Positions 1 through 12,149 of a DNA stretch of 64,000 bases are shown one piece after another; position 1 is the first letter of the stretch, and each line of letters opens with the position of its first letter. The DNA lies in NCBI GenBank assembly GCA_022749755.1, contig CM040449.1:14294363-14358362 (forward strand), read 5' to 3'. Made by a program: the position numbers and the translations under genes. Under the pieces are notes generated by a model. It did no database searches. It saw only the letters and a program-made list of their open reading frames with translations, and was not told the DNA's origin. The DNA is from Azadirachta indica (lineage: Eukaryota; Streptophyta; Magnoliopsida; Sapindales; Meliaceae).

Positions 1-177
1 GTCTTGGCTTTGCGTTTGGTTTTCTTAATAAATATTTCAATGCTGCATGATCTGAATGCACAATGACATTAGATCCTATCAAGTATGATCTAAATTTGTC
101 TAATGCAAACACAACAGCCAAAAACTCTTTTTCAGTAGTGGAATAATTTAGTTGGGCATCATTGAGTGTTCTACTAG

Positions 178-1023
178 TGATGCAAATAAGGATGCACATA
201 AGAGCAATGATCCAATTCAATTACCCAGTGGTCCCATTACAAGAGTAAGAATGAAGAAATTTAAGAATGCATTGAATGGGATGATTCAAAGTTTATGGGA
301 TGATTTTACAACAATTCAGGAGTGCAAAAAAGAGTCAAATATCAAGCTTGAAATTCAAGACAATAATCAGAGTTTGGTAACATTGACACAAGTACAAGAA
401 GGCAAAACTTGAAGATTAAAGCTTTTATAGAATTCAACTTCTCAAATCTGTATAAGGCCATATTCAAATGATGTCTCAAGGCTAAGCAAGCATGATCAAG
501 TCTTTTAATTGTAATTCGAGTCAGATCTTCATCATGATGTAAGTTTCGGATTACATATGCCATTAGGGCTAAGTTGCTGCTCAAGCCCATTATCTATCTT
601 AGTTTTATTTATAAACATATGTTATTTAGTTTGTTATGTGTTTGGGTTGTTAATGTTAATTATTAAGCTCAAATTCAGTTTGTTTTAATTTAGTTAGAAT
701 AAGTTTAGTTTTGTGGCCAAACACTCCATTTAGAGTGACTAATTTCTTGTACCGTTATATATTCAACCACATGCTCCCATGGAAACATTATTACTCTTTA
801 AATGAAATAAAAATTGAGAGTGTTTCTCTTATTTTGATTCTTACTTGAATTAAGATTCTTACAATCAAAGCTAATTACTTTGAGGGTATTTTATTCCAAT
901 GTTCTATTTCATAAGTTGAAATTGGGTCGTCGACTTGGATAAATCTGATTTATCTTTCTAAGAAGTTGCTTTTATGCGTAAAGATATTGGGTCTCAAGTT
1001 TAATATGTTCGGGGTTCGTATCA
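178..1023 (+). mobile_element. Solo LTR (846 bp) inserted in the Athila RNase H region
   Basis: It begins TGATGCAAATAAGG and ends GGGGTTCGTATCA. It is flanked by near-identical 5-bp repeats, actag at 173-177 and aatag at 1024-1028. Removing it restores a continuous minus-strand RNase H reading frame. Its first 230 bases contain an open frame (152-412) with the motif LPSGPITRVRMKKFKNALNG. This GPITR motif is found at the C-terminus of many plant gypsy Pol proteins, so the LTR evidently carries the end of pol. TATA-like and polyadenylation-like AT-rich stretches follow, as expected of an LTR. The same family occurs at 34780, 42261 and 44432. Confidence 0.75.
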
Positions 1024-1039
1024 AATAGCATAATAAATA

Positions 1040-2190
1040 ACATGCAAACGCTTCTCTACTTTTTGCCCCAAAACAGCCCCTATAGCATAATCAAATGTAT
1101 TTCACATAATCTCGAAAGGTGACAACCAATTAGGTGCCATGATAATAGGTACTGATATTAAGTTTTCTTTTAAAGAATTGAAGGTGGCAAGGCAATCATC
1201 ATTAAAATCAAAAGGAACATCTTTAGACAACAAATTACATAACGGATGACTTATTTTTGAGAAATCTTTAATAAATCGTCTATAAAATCATGCATGTCCT
1301 ACGAAACTTCTAATTCCCTTAATTGAAGTAGGTGGTGGTAATTTAGCAATCAAATAAATTTTCGCTTTATTAACTTCAATGCCTCTACTAGAAATAACAT
1401 GCCCTAGCACAATGCTGCGCCATAAAATGACTTTTTTCCTAACTAATTGTCAACTTACACTCAATGCATCTCTCAAGAATCAAAGTCAAAGTTATGGAGA
1501 CAATCATCAAACGAAGTTCCAAAAACTAAAAAATCATTTATAAATACCTTAGTGAATTTCTCTACCATATTCGAAAAAATTGATATCATGCATCTTTGAA
1601 ATGTTGCAGGAGTGTTGCATGAGCCGAACAGCATTCTCCTAAAGGCAAATGTTTCAAATGGGCAAGTGAATGTTGTCTTCTCTTGATCCTCCAATTGCAA
1701 TCAGCACTTAATAATAACCTGAAAGACCATCAAAAAAACAATAAAAATCATGCCCTACCAATCTTTCCAACATCATATCAATAAATGGAAGTGGAAAATG
1801 ATATTTTTTTGTAACTGAATTCAACTTTCTATAATTAATGCACATTTTTCACCCAGTAGTCATCCTAATCGGTACCAAATCATTATTTTTATTCCTCACC
1901 GCTGTAATGCCTGATTTTTTTGACACAAACATGAATCGAACTAACCCATTTACTATCAGAAATTGGGTAAATGACTCCTGCATTTAAGAGTTTTAAAACC
2001 TCTTTCTTGACTACCCCTTGCAAATTAGGATTTAATCTCCTTTTGGCTTCTCTTGCAAGTTTGGCATTATCCTCTAAAGTAATTTTATGCATGCACATTG
2101 TAGGACTAATGCCTTTAATGTCACTTATACTTCATCCTATAGCTTTCCTTAGTTGGTTAAGCTCTCTTACAACTCTATTTTCTTAGGTCA
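1040..2190 (-). pseudogene. Reverse transcriptase / RNase H of Athila-like element (broken)
   Basis: Minus-strand fragments give recognisable RT blocks. Around 2098-1889 comes the start of RT, with LLNAGVIYPISDSKWVSSIH. Around 1700-1473 comes the palm region, FETFAFRRMLFGSCNTPATFQRCM, followed by INDFLVFG, where the YxDD catalytic motif has decayed. Around 1470-1040 comes the RT thumb/RNase H connection, ending in GAVLGQKVEKRLHVIYYA. Stops and frame changes separate the blocks. It acted in reverse transcription of the element and cannot be functional now. Confidence 0.8.
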
Positions 2191-2205
2191 AAGTAGATGA
2201 AATGA

Positions 2206-3123
2206 TTATAGAGTATGTATCCCCCTCTCCCAAAAATATGTATTTAATATATGTTTAGGAAATCCTTTAAGCTCAATTTTAGGTGGAGTGATTCTTGCCC
2301 TTAGTAAGGATTTTGGTAGCTCTAAGGGTTTGCTAGGTTTTTCTGAAATTGGTTTGGCTTTATCTAGCATCTTATGATATCCCTTAGTCTCTTCTTTAAG
2401 TGTTTCTTCTACTCTCTTACCAACAAGTGCAACTTCAAGCTTATACTCCATTTCTTTCTGTAAATAAGTGTTATAAACAAGTGAGTCTACATAATCAATA
2501 AAAAAACACTCATCTTTAGTATAAATAGAAGGAATTGATAAAGAATCAAAAACTTTAAATTGGACAGTTTCTCCCAAAACCATCATCGATAACCTTCTAT
2601 TTTGGACATCAATAATTGTCTTGGTTATTGCCATGAATGGTCTACCAAAAAAAATTGTATGCTCTATGTCCTTTGAGAGTGTTCCTTTCATCTCCAAAAC
2701 CACAAAGTCCATTGGTACAATGAGCTTGTCTATTTGCACCAACAAATCCTTAATTATTCCCTTTGGATATTTAATTGACCTATCCGCAAGTTGAAGGGTC
2801 ATAGTTGTAGGCTTAAACTTCCCTAAACCTCATTGCAAGTATATGGAGTATGGCATTAGATTAATACTTGCTCCTAAGTCTAGCATGGCTTTAGTAACCT
2901 TCTTGTCTCTCATAGTTTTGTTTTTGTTGAAACTTCCAGGATCTTTCAATTTTGGAGGTAAATTTTGTTGAAGCACTGCACTAGCAACTTTTGAAACCAT
3001 GACTTTCTCATTCTTCTCATATCTTCTCTTTTTAGTGTTGAGTTTCTTGAAAAATTTTACATATGATGGTATATTCCTAATAACATCCAAAAGAGGGAAG
3101 TTAATATCAACCTTAGAAAGCAT
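2206..3123 (-). pseudogene. Aspartic protease region of Athila-like element (broken)
   Basis: Two minus-strand reading frames (3123-2830 and 2802-2206) adjoin each other across a stop or frameshift near 2815. The first ends with MLDLGASINLMPYSIY, the retropepsin-like active-site strand in which Athila elements carry DLGAS in place of DTGAS. The second continues with TLQLADRSIKYPKGIIKDLLVQIDK and FFGRPFMA, the usual second half of the domain with an (I/L)GRPF block. This is known family sequence; the break and the lack of a full pol show it is not functional. Confidence 0.8.
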
Positions 3124-3863
3124 CTCAAAAATCTCAAAAAATTGTTTATCTTACTTATTTTCTCTTAAACAGTGCGGATAAGGAATTAAAGGCCTATAAG
3201 GCTAGGTCGCCTTATCGAGCAATAGAGTTGAAATTGAATCCTTCTCTTCACTCTTCTCAGAATGCTTAGAAGGTTGGGGATCTTTAGCTTGTTCTTCTTT
3301 GAAAACTTCTTGCTCCCTATTTTCTACGTCAAGTGGTAAATCATTAGAATTTTCATTATCAAAAGGTTTGTTAATAATTTTACCACTTTATAAGATTGTA
3401 ACAGCTTTTGCTTGCTTGGGTTGGCTAGGTAGCTTTCCTTTTTTATGTCCTTGCATATGTTCTGCAAGTTGCCTAACTTGCATTTCTACCCTTTTCATAG
3501 TTGCTTCTAAGGAATCCAACCTTTGACTATGTCTCTCACGGTTTTCTTTACTGACTTGAATTAAGGTGTTCAAGCTTTCCTTCAATGTTGGTCTTCTAGG
3601 TTGTTCAAGTGGCATGGTTTGGATTTGATGTTGAATTGGCCTTGAGTTTTGAGCATATGTTGGATTGTTATTAGTTTTCCAAGAGAAATTTGGATGATTT
3701 CTCCAACCTGGGTTATATGTGTTTACAAAAGAATCTTGTCTTGGCCTAGGTGGGTAAACTCCATCAAATTAGCTTGTTCTTGTTCACGACCTATGTAAGA
3801 ATCACAAGACAAAGAACAAGTGTTAGCATTATGCCCATAAATTCCATATACCTTATGAGTTAG

Positions 3864-4790
3864 CTAGTTATTGGTCGTAAGGAGTTTGACTTGCTTAGGC
3901 AATGTAGCAAGTTCCATTGCTATTTCATTGTTGGAGCTTAAATCATGCACCTTAACTCTCATTCCTCTTGCACTATTTTGCTGCGAATTAGCACCCAACA
4001 TTTCATACAACTCATATGTCTCTTCTGCGGTTTTTTCTCCTATGACTCCACCGGTGGCATTATCAACCGTGTATTGACATTGTTGTGTCAATCCATCATA
4101 GAAAAATTGGTTTTGTAGCTGCAGCGAAAAATGATGTTGAGGACATTGGATAAAAAGCATCTTGAATCTATCCCATGCTTGATGGAAAGGCTCTCCCTTC
4201 ATTTGAGAAAAGGTAGTAATTTTAGTTATTAACTCGGTGGTCTTTTGGTGAGAGTAGAATTTTTCCATGAATTTGTTGTAAGCCAATTCCCATGTAGTCA
4301 AAGATCTTGGTGGAAGAGTCATCAACCAAGCTTTAGCTCTATCTTTCAACATATAGGGAAAACACCGCATCCAAAGCTGATCCTTGGTTAATCCTTGCAA
4401 AGGAAAAGTTTACACTGTTACATAAAAGTCCCTAATGAAAGTCAAAAGGTCTTCATTAGGAATTCCATAAAAAGAAGGCAACATGGAATAATGTATGTTT
4501 TTTATCTCATAATTTTGTGCAGCATCCTCCAATTGTATGCAAGATGTAGAAGTGCTAACGATCGGCCTTGCATACTTCTTCATCACCCTTTGTCTTTCGA
4601 CTACTTCCGTTGTTTGGGGCTCTATGCTTACTGTTTCCTTAACAATTTCTTCTCCTTGTTTAGTACGTAATTGATGTTCAACTAGTTGTCTCAAGTTCTC
4701 TCTTATTCTTAGGATATTATCCCTTTTCTCTCCAAAATCTCCCCTTAGAGAATTGGCACCGTGCATGTACCTAATGAAAGAAAAAAAAAA
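3864..4790 (-). pseudogene. Gag of Athila-like element (frameshifted)
   Basis: Reading the minus strand, Gag begins about 4765 with MHGANSLRGDFGEKRDNI, then SMLPSFYGIPNEDLLTFIRDF. After a frame change near 4400 it continues with MQGLTKDQLWMRCFPYMLKDRAKAWL, the retrotransposon gag core, ending in a helix-rich tail near 3864. Downstream (3840-3390) there are remnants of the gag-protease linker, including a short coiled-coil-like frame at 3615-3388. The frame change makes a full Gag impossible from this copy. Confidence 0.8.
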
Positions 4791-4934
4791 AGAAATTAAG
4801 CTATAAAGAAACAAAATAGAATACCAATAAATGAACACACTCACAACAAATGAAATCAGAACAAATGAAACACTTAAAACAAATAAAAAAAAAATATAGC
4901 AACAAAGAAAACAAATATAGAATTTAAACACCAA

Positions 4935-4955
4935 TCCCCGATAACGGCGTCAAAA
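4935..4955 (-). other. Primer-binding site of the Athila-like element
   Basis: On the minus strand the sequence is close to TTTTGACGCCGTTATCGGGGA, a decayed form of the TGGCGCCGTTGCCGGGGA site used by Athila-type elements. It lies immediately beside the LTR end (TGATGGGCAAATTT on the plus strand from 4960) and upstream of gag, where a primer-binding site belongs. Confidence 0.7.
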
Positions 4956-4959
4956 ACTT

Positions 4960-6200
4960 GATGGGCAAATTTTAAATGCTTACAAATGCACGAATCGTTA
5001 ATAGTTGATGATAAGTTCACTCTAAGGTCGATCTTTTGTGGAATTGTAATGGTTTAAATCCTTATTATTTCCTGTTAATTACTAATTTAAGTAAACATAA
5101 AATCGCAAGTACTCCAATGCAATCAAATCACAATTTCATATTATTTCAAATGAAGTGATTAAATAGATAAATTACAAGAACCTAAAAACAATAAAATTGT
5201 ATTGAATTCAATGAAATTAGATGGGAGTAATTGGCTAATTATCTAATCTGATATTGAAATATTAAGTGAATTAAACAATTATTATGTAATTTAGATCGTT
5301 GGTTTTTCCACTAAAGATAGAGAATTCCAATGATCATGGTAATTTTCACTTATAATTAATTAAATATATCTTTAATATGAGGTTTCTACTTAATTAATTA
5401 TATTATCACAAGGAAATAAAAACAAGCATCTTGGGTTTGTTTTTGAGCTTTTTACAACAATTCTTACAAGTAATAAAAAGAAGTTCAAAGTAATAAAATT
5501 TTAAGATAAAATACATGAATAAACGATATAAACATAACAAAATAGTGGGATAAATATTGATTTATCACTCACCCAAACTTAGGTTCAATTTTTCTTTTTT
5601 TAACTCTCTTAGCTAATCAATTTTATCTTATATATTATAGAATAGAGCTATTTGCTTGATAAGATTTTATCAACTTTGCTTCAGTTCGTCACATTAGTAT
5701 AACTTCTCAATTAATTTATTTTTTTGTCATTTGCTTTTTATCACAAATAAATTTTTAGAACATGAAAAATGTTATTTTTTTCTACTATAGAAGCCTATAC
5801 GAAATTTTGAGCTTTTAAAATTGTATTTTTTATTATATTATTATAGTTTTATTTTTAATTAAAATTTATGAAGGATTGTTATCTTATTCAATTTTAACTT
5901 GTACAAGTTTAGCCAATATATAGAACTCAAAGTTTTTTTTTTGAAATTAATTATGTTTATTTAAAACTATTTAATATTACTTGTGAAGATTTTGAGTTTT
6001 TAGTTTTAAATTTTTAATATATTTAAGTATGAAAAATAATTTTATATTGTAATAAATTATGTCTAAAAAAAATTGTCAAAGGATTTAAATTATGTATATT
6101 TAAAATATGTTTTAGTGATTTAAATTAACGAGAATTAACTTATATCTTTTTTAAGTTTTGCGACACTTGCACATAAATGGAATGTTTGGAGAAATTTACA
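4960..6200 (-). repeat. Probable 5' LTR of the Athila-like element (outer end not resolved)
   Basis: The inner end is clear: TGATGGGCAAATTTTAAATGC on the plus strand next to the primer-binding site. The sequence then is AT-rich and non-coding, with LTR-like tracts. I could not find the outer CA terminus or a target duplication, so the right limit is approximate. Confidence 0.5.
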
Positions 6201-7855
6201 CATATCCCCTCTGAATTTAGGGATGGGAATGGGGTGCATTCATGACAGGAATTGTGATTCTTGAACCTATCCCGTTTGAGATAGATTTATCCTCAAATCT
6301 CTTCCCTGATTTGAAAGAAAGGGGTTGCCCTATTTAATCCACCCAAACTTCTCCTCAACCTAGTCTTATTTGACCAATTTTTTTTTACAATAATTTAATT
6401 TTCTATTCTAAACTAAATGCTATAAAAGCACCATTAGTTCTTTATTAATTAATAAATTCATCATTTTAAATCTTATCAATTCTTCTTTTAAAAACTAAAC
6501 AAACAAATTCAAAAAATTAAAAATGTAAAATTTATAAATTCTTCTCCAATTATATACATTGAAAAATAATTCAATTTTTCTTATTTTAATTCAATCACAT
6601 TTTGATTTTTGCTTTTTCAATTTAATCGCATTTTGATTTTCCTTTTTCAATTTAATTAACCATATACCTGCAAATCAAAACAATATACAAAGATATCTAA
6701 TTTTCACATTAATAATCAAAGATGCATAACATCGAGTTAACGAAAAGAAATCAAGAATAACAACATCAAGAAGCACACAAAAAAATTCAACTGCAATTAA
6801 TAAAGAAAACCTACAAATTTTCTAAAATTTCTTCAATTTTTCACAACAATTAAAGAAATATCCACGAGTTTCAAGCCTTCCTTAACTTTTCAATATTCCA
6901 AAAAAAAAAAAACTCAAAATTTTCACTTTAACTTTTTTCTCATCCTATAAACAGCAAATGAAAAAAATGTTAAAAACTCTATTTAGATCATATGAAAAAG
7001 AACATTTCTTGAAAGTTAGTTATTATCAATAATATTTAGCTCTTGAAAATCTTCAACATCCTTTTGCATGAATGTTGTAGTATCTTTAACAGAAGTTAAA
7101 ATGGGTCTCTAATTTATATTTAAAAAGATTAAAAATAATAAATAAAATAAATCAATAAAAATATTAAAAAAGCAAGTATAAGAAAGTAGCAGAAATAGCA
7201 AATAAAGCAGCAGGTAAAATAGAAGAAAATAGCAACCAAATCAGCAAGAAACAATAAGAAAATAGCAAAAAAAAAAAACAGCAGGTAAATATGTGTGATA
7301 TAAAATTAATGTATCTGGCTCATTGTAGTAGTTGCATTCCTTTAGCAATGTAACTATTTACAAAATGACAAATTTATTCACGGCAAAGGGTGGCCACTTT
7401 ATACAAAAGTATCAGCTAATTCTATATGTCTTAACTCCTAAAAAATGTCTTGTTTATAAATATATATTATATAAATATATGGTCAATTAAATTCCGTAAA
7501 GCATGCAAAAGAACGCTATTAAATTTATTAGAATGATAATATATTAAAATTGACAAAGAAATGCATATATGCCTTCAGATCTCTTGAATTTGAAGCTATT
7601 TGGGTGTATAAATTAGTCAAACAAAATGATCTGGAAGTACTTTTCAACATAGAGTAAAATTCCTTCTTGTTGTAAAAGCATTTACCAAGGCTATTTGTCA
7701 AAAGCATTTCAAAATTTTATCCGTTACCTTAGTAGCAAGGCCTTATTCTAACAACTTAATATAATTTCAACTGTAATTTAAGGAATTTGACTATTATAGG
7801 AGAACAAAATATAAATCTATATAGGCAAGACTAAATAACAATTCACAAAATTTTC
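6200..7855. other. AT-rich spacer, no gene seen
   Basis: Very AT-rich DNA with many A and T runs and no open frame of interest. A purine-rich patch with repeated agcaa/agaaa words lies at 7170-7290. Nothing coding or structured is supported. Confidence 0.6.
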
Positions 7856-8341
7856 TAGGATTGGACAATTTTGAGTTCAGTTCAATTTTCAAAAATCGAA
7901 TTTAAGCAAACTAAACGTAACCGAAATAGAGTTTGGGTGTAAAAATAAAAACCGAATATAATTGAACTTTAGAATCAAATCGAAGTGAATAGAAGTTCAA
8001 TTCTAACTTTGGTTCTGACTTAAGGCATTAGTTAAATTTTAGGAATATTTTTATATAAGTCTTTAAATTTTCTAGTAATTATAAAATGAAAAATTTAAAA
8101 TCTACAATAATATCCCCTAAAATATATTTATGTAATTTTTTATAAATTTTCCTATTTGTTTATAATTTATAAATTTTAGGAATTTAAATAAAATTTTACA
8201 ATCAGTACTAATTGTTTTTGGGTTCGGATTGGGTTAAAACTAAATTTGAATGAACTGAATGGTTTCAAAACCAAATTCAATCAAACTAATATAATAATTG
8301 AAGTTCGGTTTAGTTCGGTTTGAGCAATTTGCCCAATCCTA
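7856..8341. mobile_element. Small inverted-repeat element (MITE-like), about 0.49 kb
   Basis: The left end reads taggattggacaatttt and the right end reads aatttgcccaatccta, so the outermost bases form an inverted repeat. Subterminal copies of ttcggttt/aaaccgaa-like words occur inward. No coding capacity is visible. I could not identify a convincing target duplication; the terminal pattern resembles the non-autonomous element at 22167. Confidence 0.5.
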
Positions 8342-8361
8342 CAGTTTCTTGCTATTGAAAA

Positions 8362-8680
8362 GTGTGCAAAGTTTGATAAATTAATGTTAAACAAAGAAAA
8401 AATGATACTATAAGTCGATTTAATACATGCATATGCGGCAAGTTTTTTAATGTCAAACAATAATTCACATTGTTTCCTACTACTCCAAATGAGCAAAATT
8501 CATAGGTTAACGTTAGACAAAGAAAATATTATACTACAACTCCATTTACTACATATATATAGACAATTTTTTTAAGGTAAATAAGAATTAACACTATTTC
8601 CCACAACTCTAAATGAGTAAAATTCAGTTGATAAATGTTAGACAAAGAAAACATGATATAACTCAATTTAATCGAAATCT
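8362..8680. repeat. Tandem repeat, about 125-bp period, roughly 2.5 copies
   Basis: The block around gttaaacaaagaaaa / gttagacaaagaaaa recurs near 8384, 8511 and 8636, each time followed by a similar atgata...actcaattta...tac stretch and preceded by atgagyaaaattca. Copies are diverged. It is non-coding. Confidence 0.6.
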
Positions 8681-9480
8681 TATATTGAAGTGATGAGATC
8701 AAAAAAAGGAAAACAAGTTTGTTGATGATTGGCACTAAAAAGATTTTAAATTATGATTTCAAAATAAGGACAATGAATCTAGAAAGAAGAAGAAGTAAGC
8801 TTTCTAGAAAATTTTACGATTTTGAATTTGTAGTAACTTAGAAGAAGTTAGAGCTATTTGTTTATAGCATGCTCATTGTGAAAGTCAATCCAGCCTACAA
8901 CATTTTAGAGAACCTTCCAGAATAATTCAAAGTATCTAATCAATGATTTAGACATCCAAGTTGAATTTAACATCTTTTTCAAAACGTTACCTATCATTTC
9001 TAATTACCTTTAAAAGTTTCGCAACTCTTTTCTTAATTCAAAATAATGTCTTAGTTGTTCTCTTTGTTTTGTCAAGAAGTTGTAACTTAATTTCTTACTT
9101 TTTAGTTGTTTACTTAGTTTATTTTCCTAACTCATATGTCAAAGTCTTTGTTGTTCTCTTAGTATTTTCAAAATTTTGTATTTATTTTCAAGATTTGAAG
9201 ATTGTCTATGCTTGGAGAATTGTTCCAAGATCAAACTATGTAAGTAAGTCTTTAAGATTGTAATGGAAAGAGATGTTGAGTTGAATATAATTTTAGTGAA
9301 AACTTATTGTTTTCTTTAACTCTATATATTTTTAGAGGATTCCATTGGGTGGTGAGTGTTTTATAAGTTTTTTATCCTTTGTTTAACAACTTTGGTGGTG
9401 ATTTTTGTATCCCTTGTTGTTATACATAGGTGATGAACTTATTTACTTAATTATTAATGAGTGAACATTTTAACAAGTTT
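8680..9480. other. Spacer, no gene seen
   Basis: AT-rich DNA. A plus-strand frame at 8961-9263 is hydrophobic and low in complexity, with no family resemblance; I regard it as chance. It may be part of the LTR-type repeat that becomes recognisable from about 9480. Confidence 0.5.
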
Positions 9481-10450
9481 TATTATCAAACTTGCTATCT
9501 TCGCAAGTTCCAATATCATATCTTCTCTATCCTATGTCTCTTTCTTATAATTTAGAGTTTTTAATTATGTATTTAAGTAGCTAAACTTCTTAGTTAGGGT
9601 GAAAGACGAAACCTTGATTTTACATATTTATGAGTTTTTGTTAATTTTGGATGTTTGAGACTTAATGAAGTGATGATTATTTATATTATGCATATTGATT
9701 AATGTTACTTAATTGAATAATTTAGGATTTGTAACTTTAATCATTACATGCTTTAGTGATTTGTTCGTGTTAACCTAGACTTTGAACATGGTTCAATGAT
9801 GGACTTTGAATGAGTAATGTATTAATGCAAATTTATGGACCACACCAATTTAAAGATTAAATTATAAGTTCTATTATTCAATTAGGGAACAAAATGATGC
9901 AAGGTTTGAGGACCACACCAATCTCTTAAATTGATGCTTTACATATAAATGAATTGCATTAGCATAATAACCGCACTTATTTAATCATTAATGCAATAAT
10001 TTCTTGTTTTCACAATACCTATGCATTGGCATTTTAATAATAGTCTACACCAAGCATTGTTGCATGTTTTAGGATAGATAAGTTAAATCCAACAATAAAA
10101 TTAACTCATAATCAATGGAAAATTGAATGTGTGAACACATTCATCACATGTAAGAAAACCATCACTAACCTAAGTTTTATGATTTTTGAAGTACACTTAA
10201 TATTATGAACATGACAATTAATGGTGGATTCTCGAGCACTATCACCTCAATTCCCTCAATTTATCTTTTTAATCAATTTTGCTATTTTAATTCATTAATC
10301 ATTAGTTTATTTTATTTTTTGTTCTTCAAATCACTCATCGATCATTCAATCAGAGTTTACTAATTATAAAACACTAATTTCCCTATTCCCTGTGAGATCG
10401 ATCTTGTGGAATACATATCTTGTGAATTTTAATTAAAACGAACAATAACG
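9480..10450 (+). repeat. LTR-type repeat, related to the complement of 31799-32800
   Basis: Long stretches match the complement of the solo LTR at 31799-33443. Examples are the segment ending ttttaattaaaacgaacaata (10428-10449), the segment cttcttagttagggtgaaag near 9590, and ggtggattctcgagcac near 10223. The inner end resembles plant gypsy LTR 3' ends. I could not place the outer start or a target duplication. Confidence 0.6.
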
Positions 10451-10639
10451 AGCTGCATGTCTAGTTATTCCCCATCGCATGAGGAGTGTTCTGATGCCTT
10501 TTATTTCGAAATCAAAGGAGTAAAAAATAGAACGATTTTTAGATCTCTAATTATAAAACACAAAATGGCTATAAAACACGATTTCATTTCGCGACAGGTG
10601 GCACGTGTATGATTTTGATCAAGAACTCAACAAAATCGC

Positions 10640-11130
10640 CACCTAATCCTTATCTTCAATCTGTACATCTACTGATTCAAAGTCAAGAACTATCTTATTA
10701 AATTGATCAATATGTTCTTTGAAATCCCTTCAGCCATAGTAAGAGTATATAATCTTTTCTTCAAGTATATCTTATTGGCTAAAGATATGGTCAAATAAGT
10801 CGCTTCTAAGTTGTTTTAAAGACTAGCTACAACCTTCTCCTTTGAAACTCCTTAAAACCTAATTACTCAGACATAGTATAATTTCAAAATACCTTTTCCT
10901 ATAATCTCTCTTTTCTCATATTCATTTAATGTTTCAGACATATTTTCTTCTCCTTTAAGAGCATCATCCAACCCTTGATGAACCAAGATTGCCCTTATCT
11001 TCATATGCCACAAATTGAAGTCATTCGCTCCATTGAATTTTTGTATATCAAACTTAGGTAGAGATATTATTATCGAACAACTTGGCTCTAATATCAATTG
11101 TTTCCTTGGCTCTAATATTAATTGTTTCAA
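10640..11130 (-). pseudogene. Ty1/copia Gag fragment
   Basis: On the minus strand 11130-10867 encodes a Gag start of the copia type: LPKFDIQKFNGANDFNLWHM, then a block ending in ALKGEE. Beyond a stop the reading continues to about 10680 with SLANKIYLKKRLYTLTMAEG, the standard continuation of this Gag family. No zinc knuckle or pol follows leftward, so the element is truncated. It lies next to its primer-binding site at 11083-11124. Confidence 0.75.
11083..11124 (-). other. Duplicated copia primer-binding site
   Basis: The plus strand carries two near-identical copies of ttggctctaatatcaattgtttcc about 24 bases apart. Their complement resembles TGGTATCAGAGC, the initiator-tRNA-Met primer-binding site of many copia elements. 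The position just upstream of Gag fits. Confidence 0.6.
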
Positions 11131-11940
11131 AAAACTAATCTTAAAAACAACATCCTAACACTAATATGACTAAATCAAGATTACGACATGATAAAATCCT
11201 ATCATGTTTGACAAAATAACAAACACAAAACACAAAAAATAATAAAAGCATGGATCAACATAATTGCTTAGATCTATAAAGTAAATACATGTAAAGTCTT
11301 TTTATTAGAAGTAGAAGATGAGATTTTTACAAGATGACTCTTTTCTCACAAATGACCTAACTTATTCAATTGTTCTAAAATACATGATTTTTATAATGCT
11401 TCTAAAAATCTTAATTAAAAAAAGATTTAGTGTCATAATTCAAGTGGGTTTTAGTATTTTAATTCAAATAGGTTTGGTTATTCCCAAGTTTTTGGATCTT
11501 TAAGTTCTCGGGGCAATCGAATATCATGTGTGATTCTTTTCAAGGTAGAATGATAATTTCATCTTGACTCCTCAGATTTTAGGATTTTTGACTTATCAGA
11601 TTCTCGGTAAGGTTGTCCACTTCATATCAGAGTTCCTTAGTCTTAACGAACCTCAACTAAATCATTATATCCTAAAGGTTAGATCGCAATAAAGCTTGAG
11701 TTATATCATGATATTATGTATAAGGGCATAATTTTTTCTTTTAATATGACTTGATGTTTTTGCAAAATTTACGTTTTTATTTTTGCGATTAAAACATCTA
11801 TAAAAGCTCAATATCTCCAACACAATATAGTAGTGATCTAAAGGGTCGTAATATATTTGTCCTTAAATTTTGGCAAACACAAATAAAAAAAAATGTTTAG
11901 GGTCTAAATTGTTAAATTTAACCAATTCTATATGATTTAA
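11130..11940. other. Probable copia LTR remnant and SAMC gene upstream region
   Basis: The DNA to the right of the copia primer-binding site should hold that element's 5' LTR (minus orientation), but I could not fix its outer end. The last 400 bases lead into the 5' untranslated exon of the carrier gene. A TATA-like tctatatgatt lies near 11926. Confidence 0.35.
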
Positions 11941-12020
11941 GTGTACTCGAAAGAACCTTGGTCCGGAGCTGATCTATCTTTCAGGTTTCAAGAACAACGC
12001 CGAAAATCTTTCCGTTCTAT

Positions 12021-12120
12021 GTATGCATTAATCCCTAGGAATCAACAGATTTCTAGGTTTTATCTTCATTCTCCGTTGCTTAATTTTTTGATCTGTATAC
12101 TTGTTCATTTCTTTATGCAG
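12021..12120 (+). other. Likely 5'-UTR intron of the SAMC gene
   Basis: A donor-like gtatgc at 12021 and a pyrimidine-rich acceptor ending tttatgcag at 12120 lie just upstream of the start codon at 12150. The exact transcription start cannot be read from sequence. Confidence 0.5.
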
Positions 12121-12149
12121 CTAAACAGAATCCGATTGATCCTTCGACA

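Larger units (their letters stand above)
1..4955 (-). mobile_element. Athila-like Ty3/gypsy retrotransposon, degenerate, cut by the left window edge
   Basis: Read on the minus strand, the order is primer-binding site (4935-4955), gag (about 4760-3864), protease (about 3123-2206), reverse transcriptase (about 2100-1040) and the start of RNase H (1023 down to 1). Gag-protease-RT-RNase H is the Ty3/gypsy order. The protease active site reads DLGASIN, which is typical of Athila Pol proteins, and the primer-binding site resembles the GGCGCCGTTGCCGGGGA type. Many frameshifts and stops break every domain, so the copy is dead. RNase H is interrupted by a solo LTR at 178-1023; without it the reading continues from the YYA block into [18 protein letters not shown]. 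The rest of RNase H, integrase and the 3' LTR would lie left of the window. Confidence 0.85.

Noticed and set aside
152..412. Independent 86-residue host gene
   Set aside because: Its GPITR motif is the Pol C-terminal tail of a gypsy element carried in a solo LTR, and its start codon region lies in the flanking Athila RNase H.
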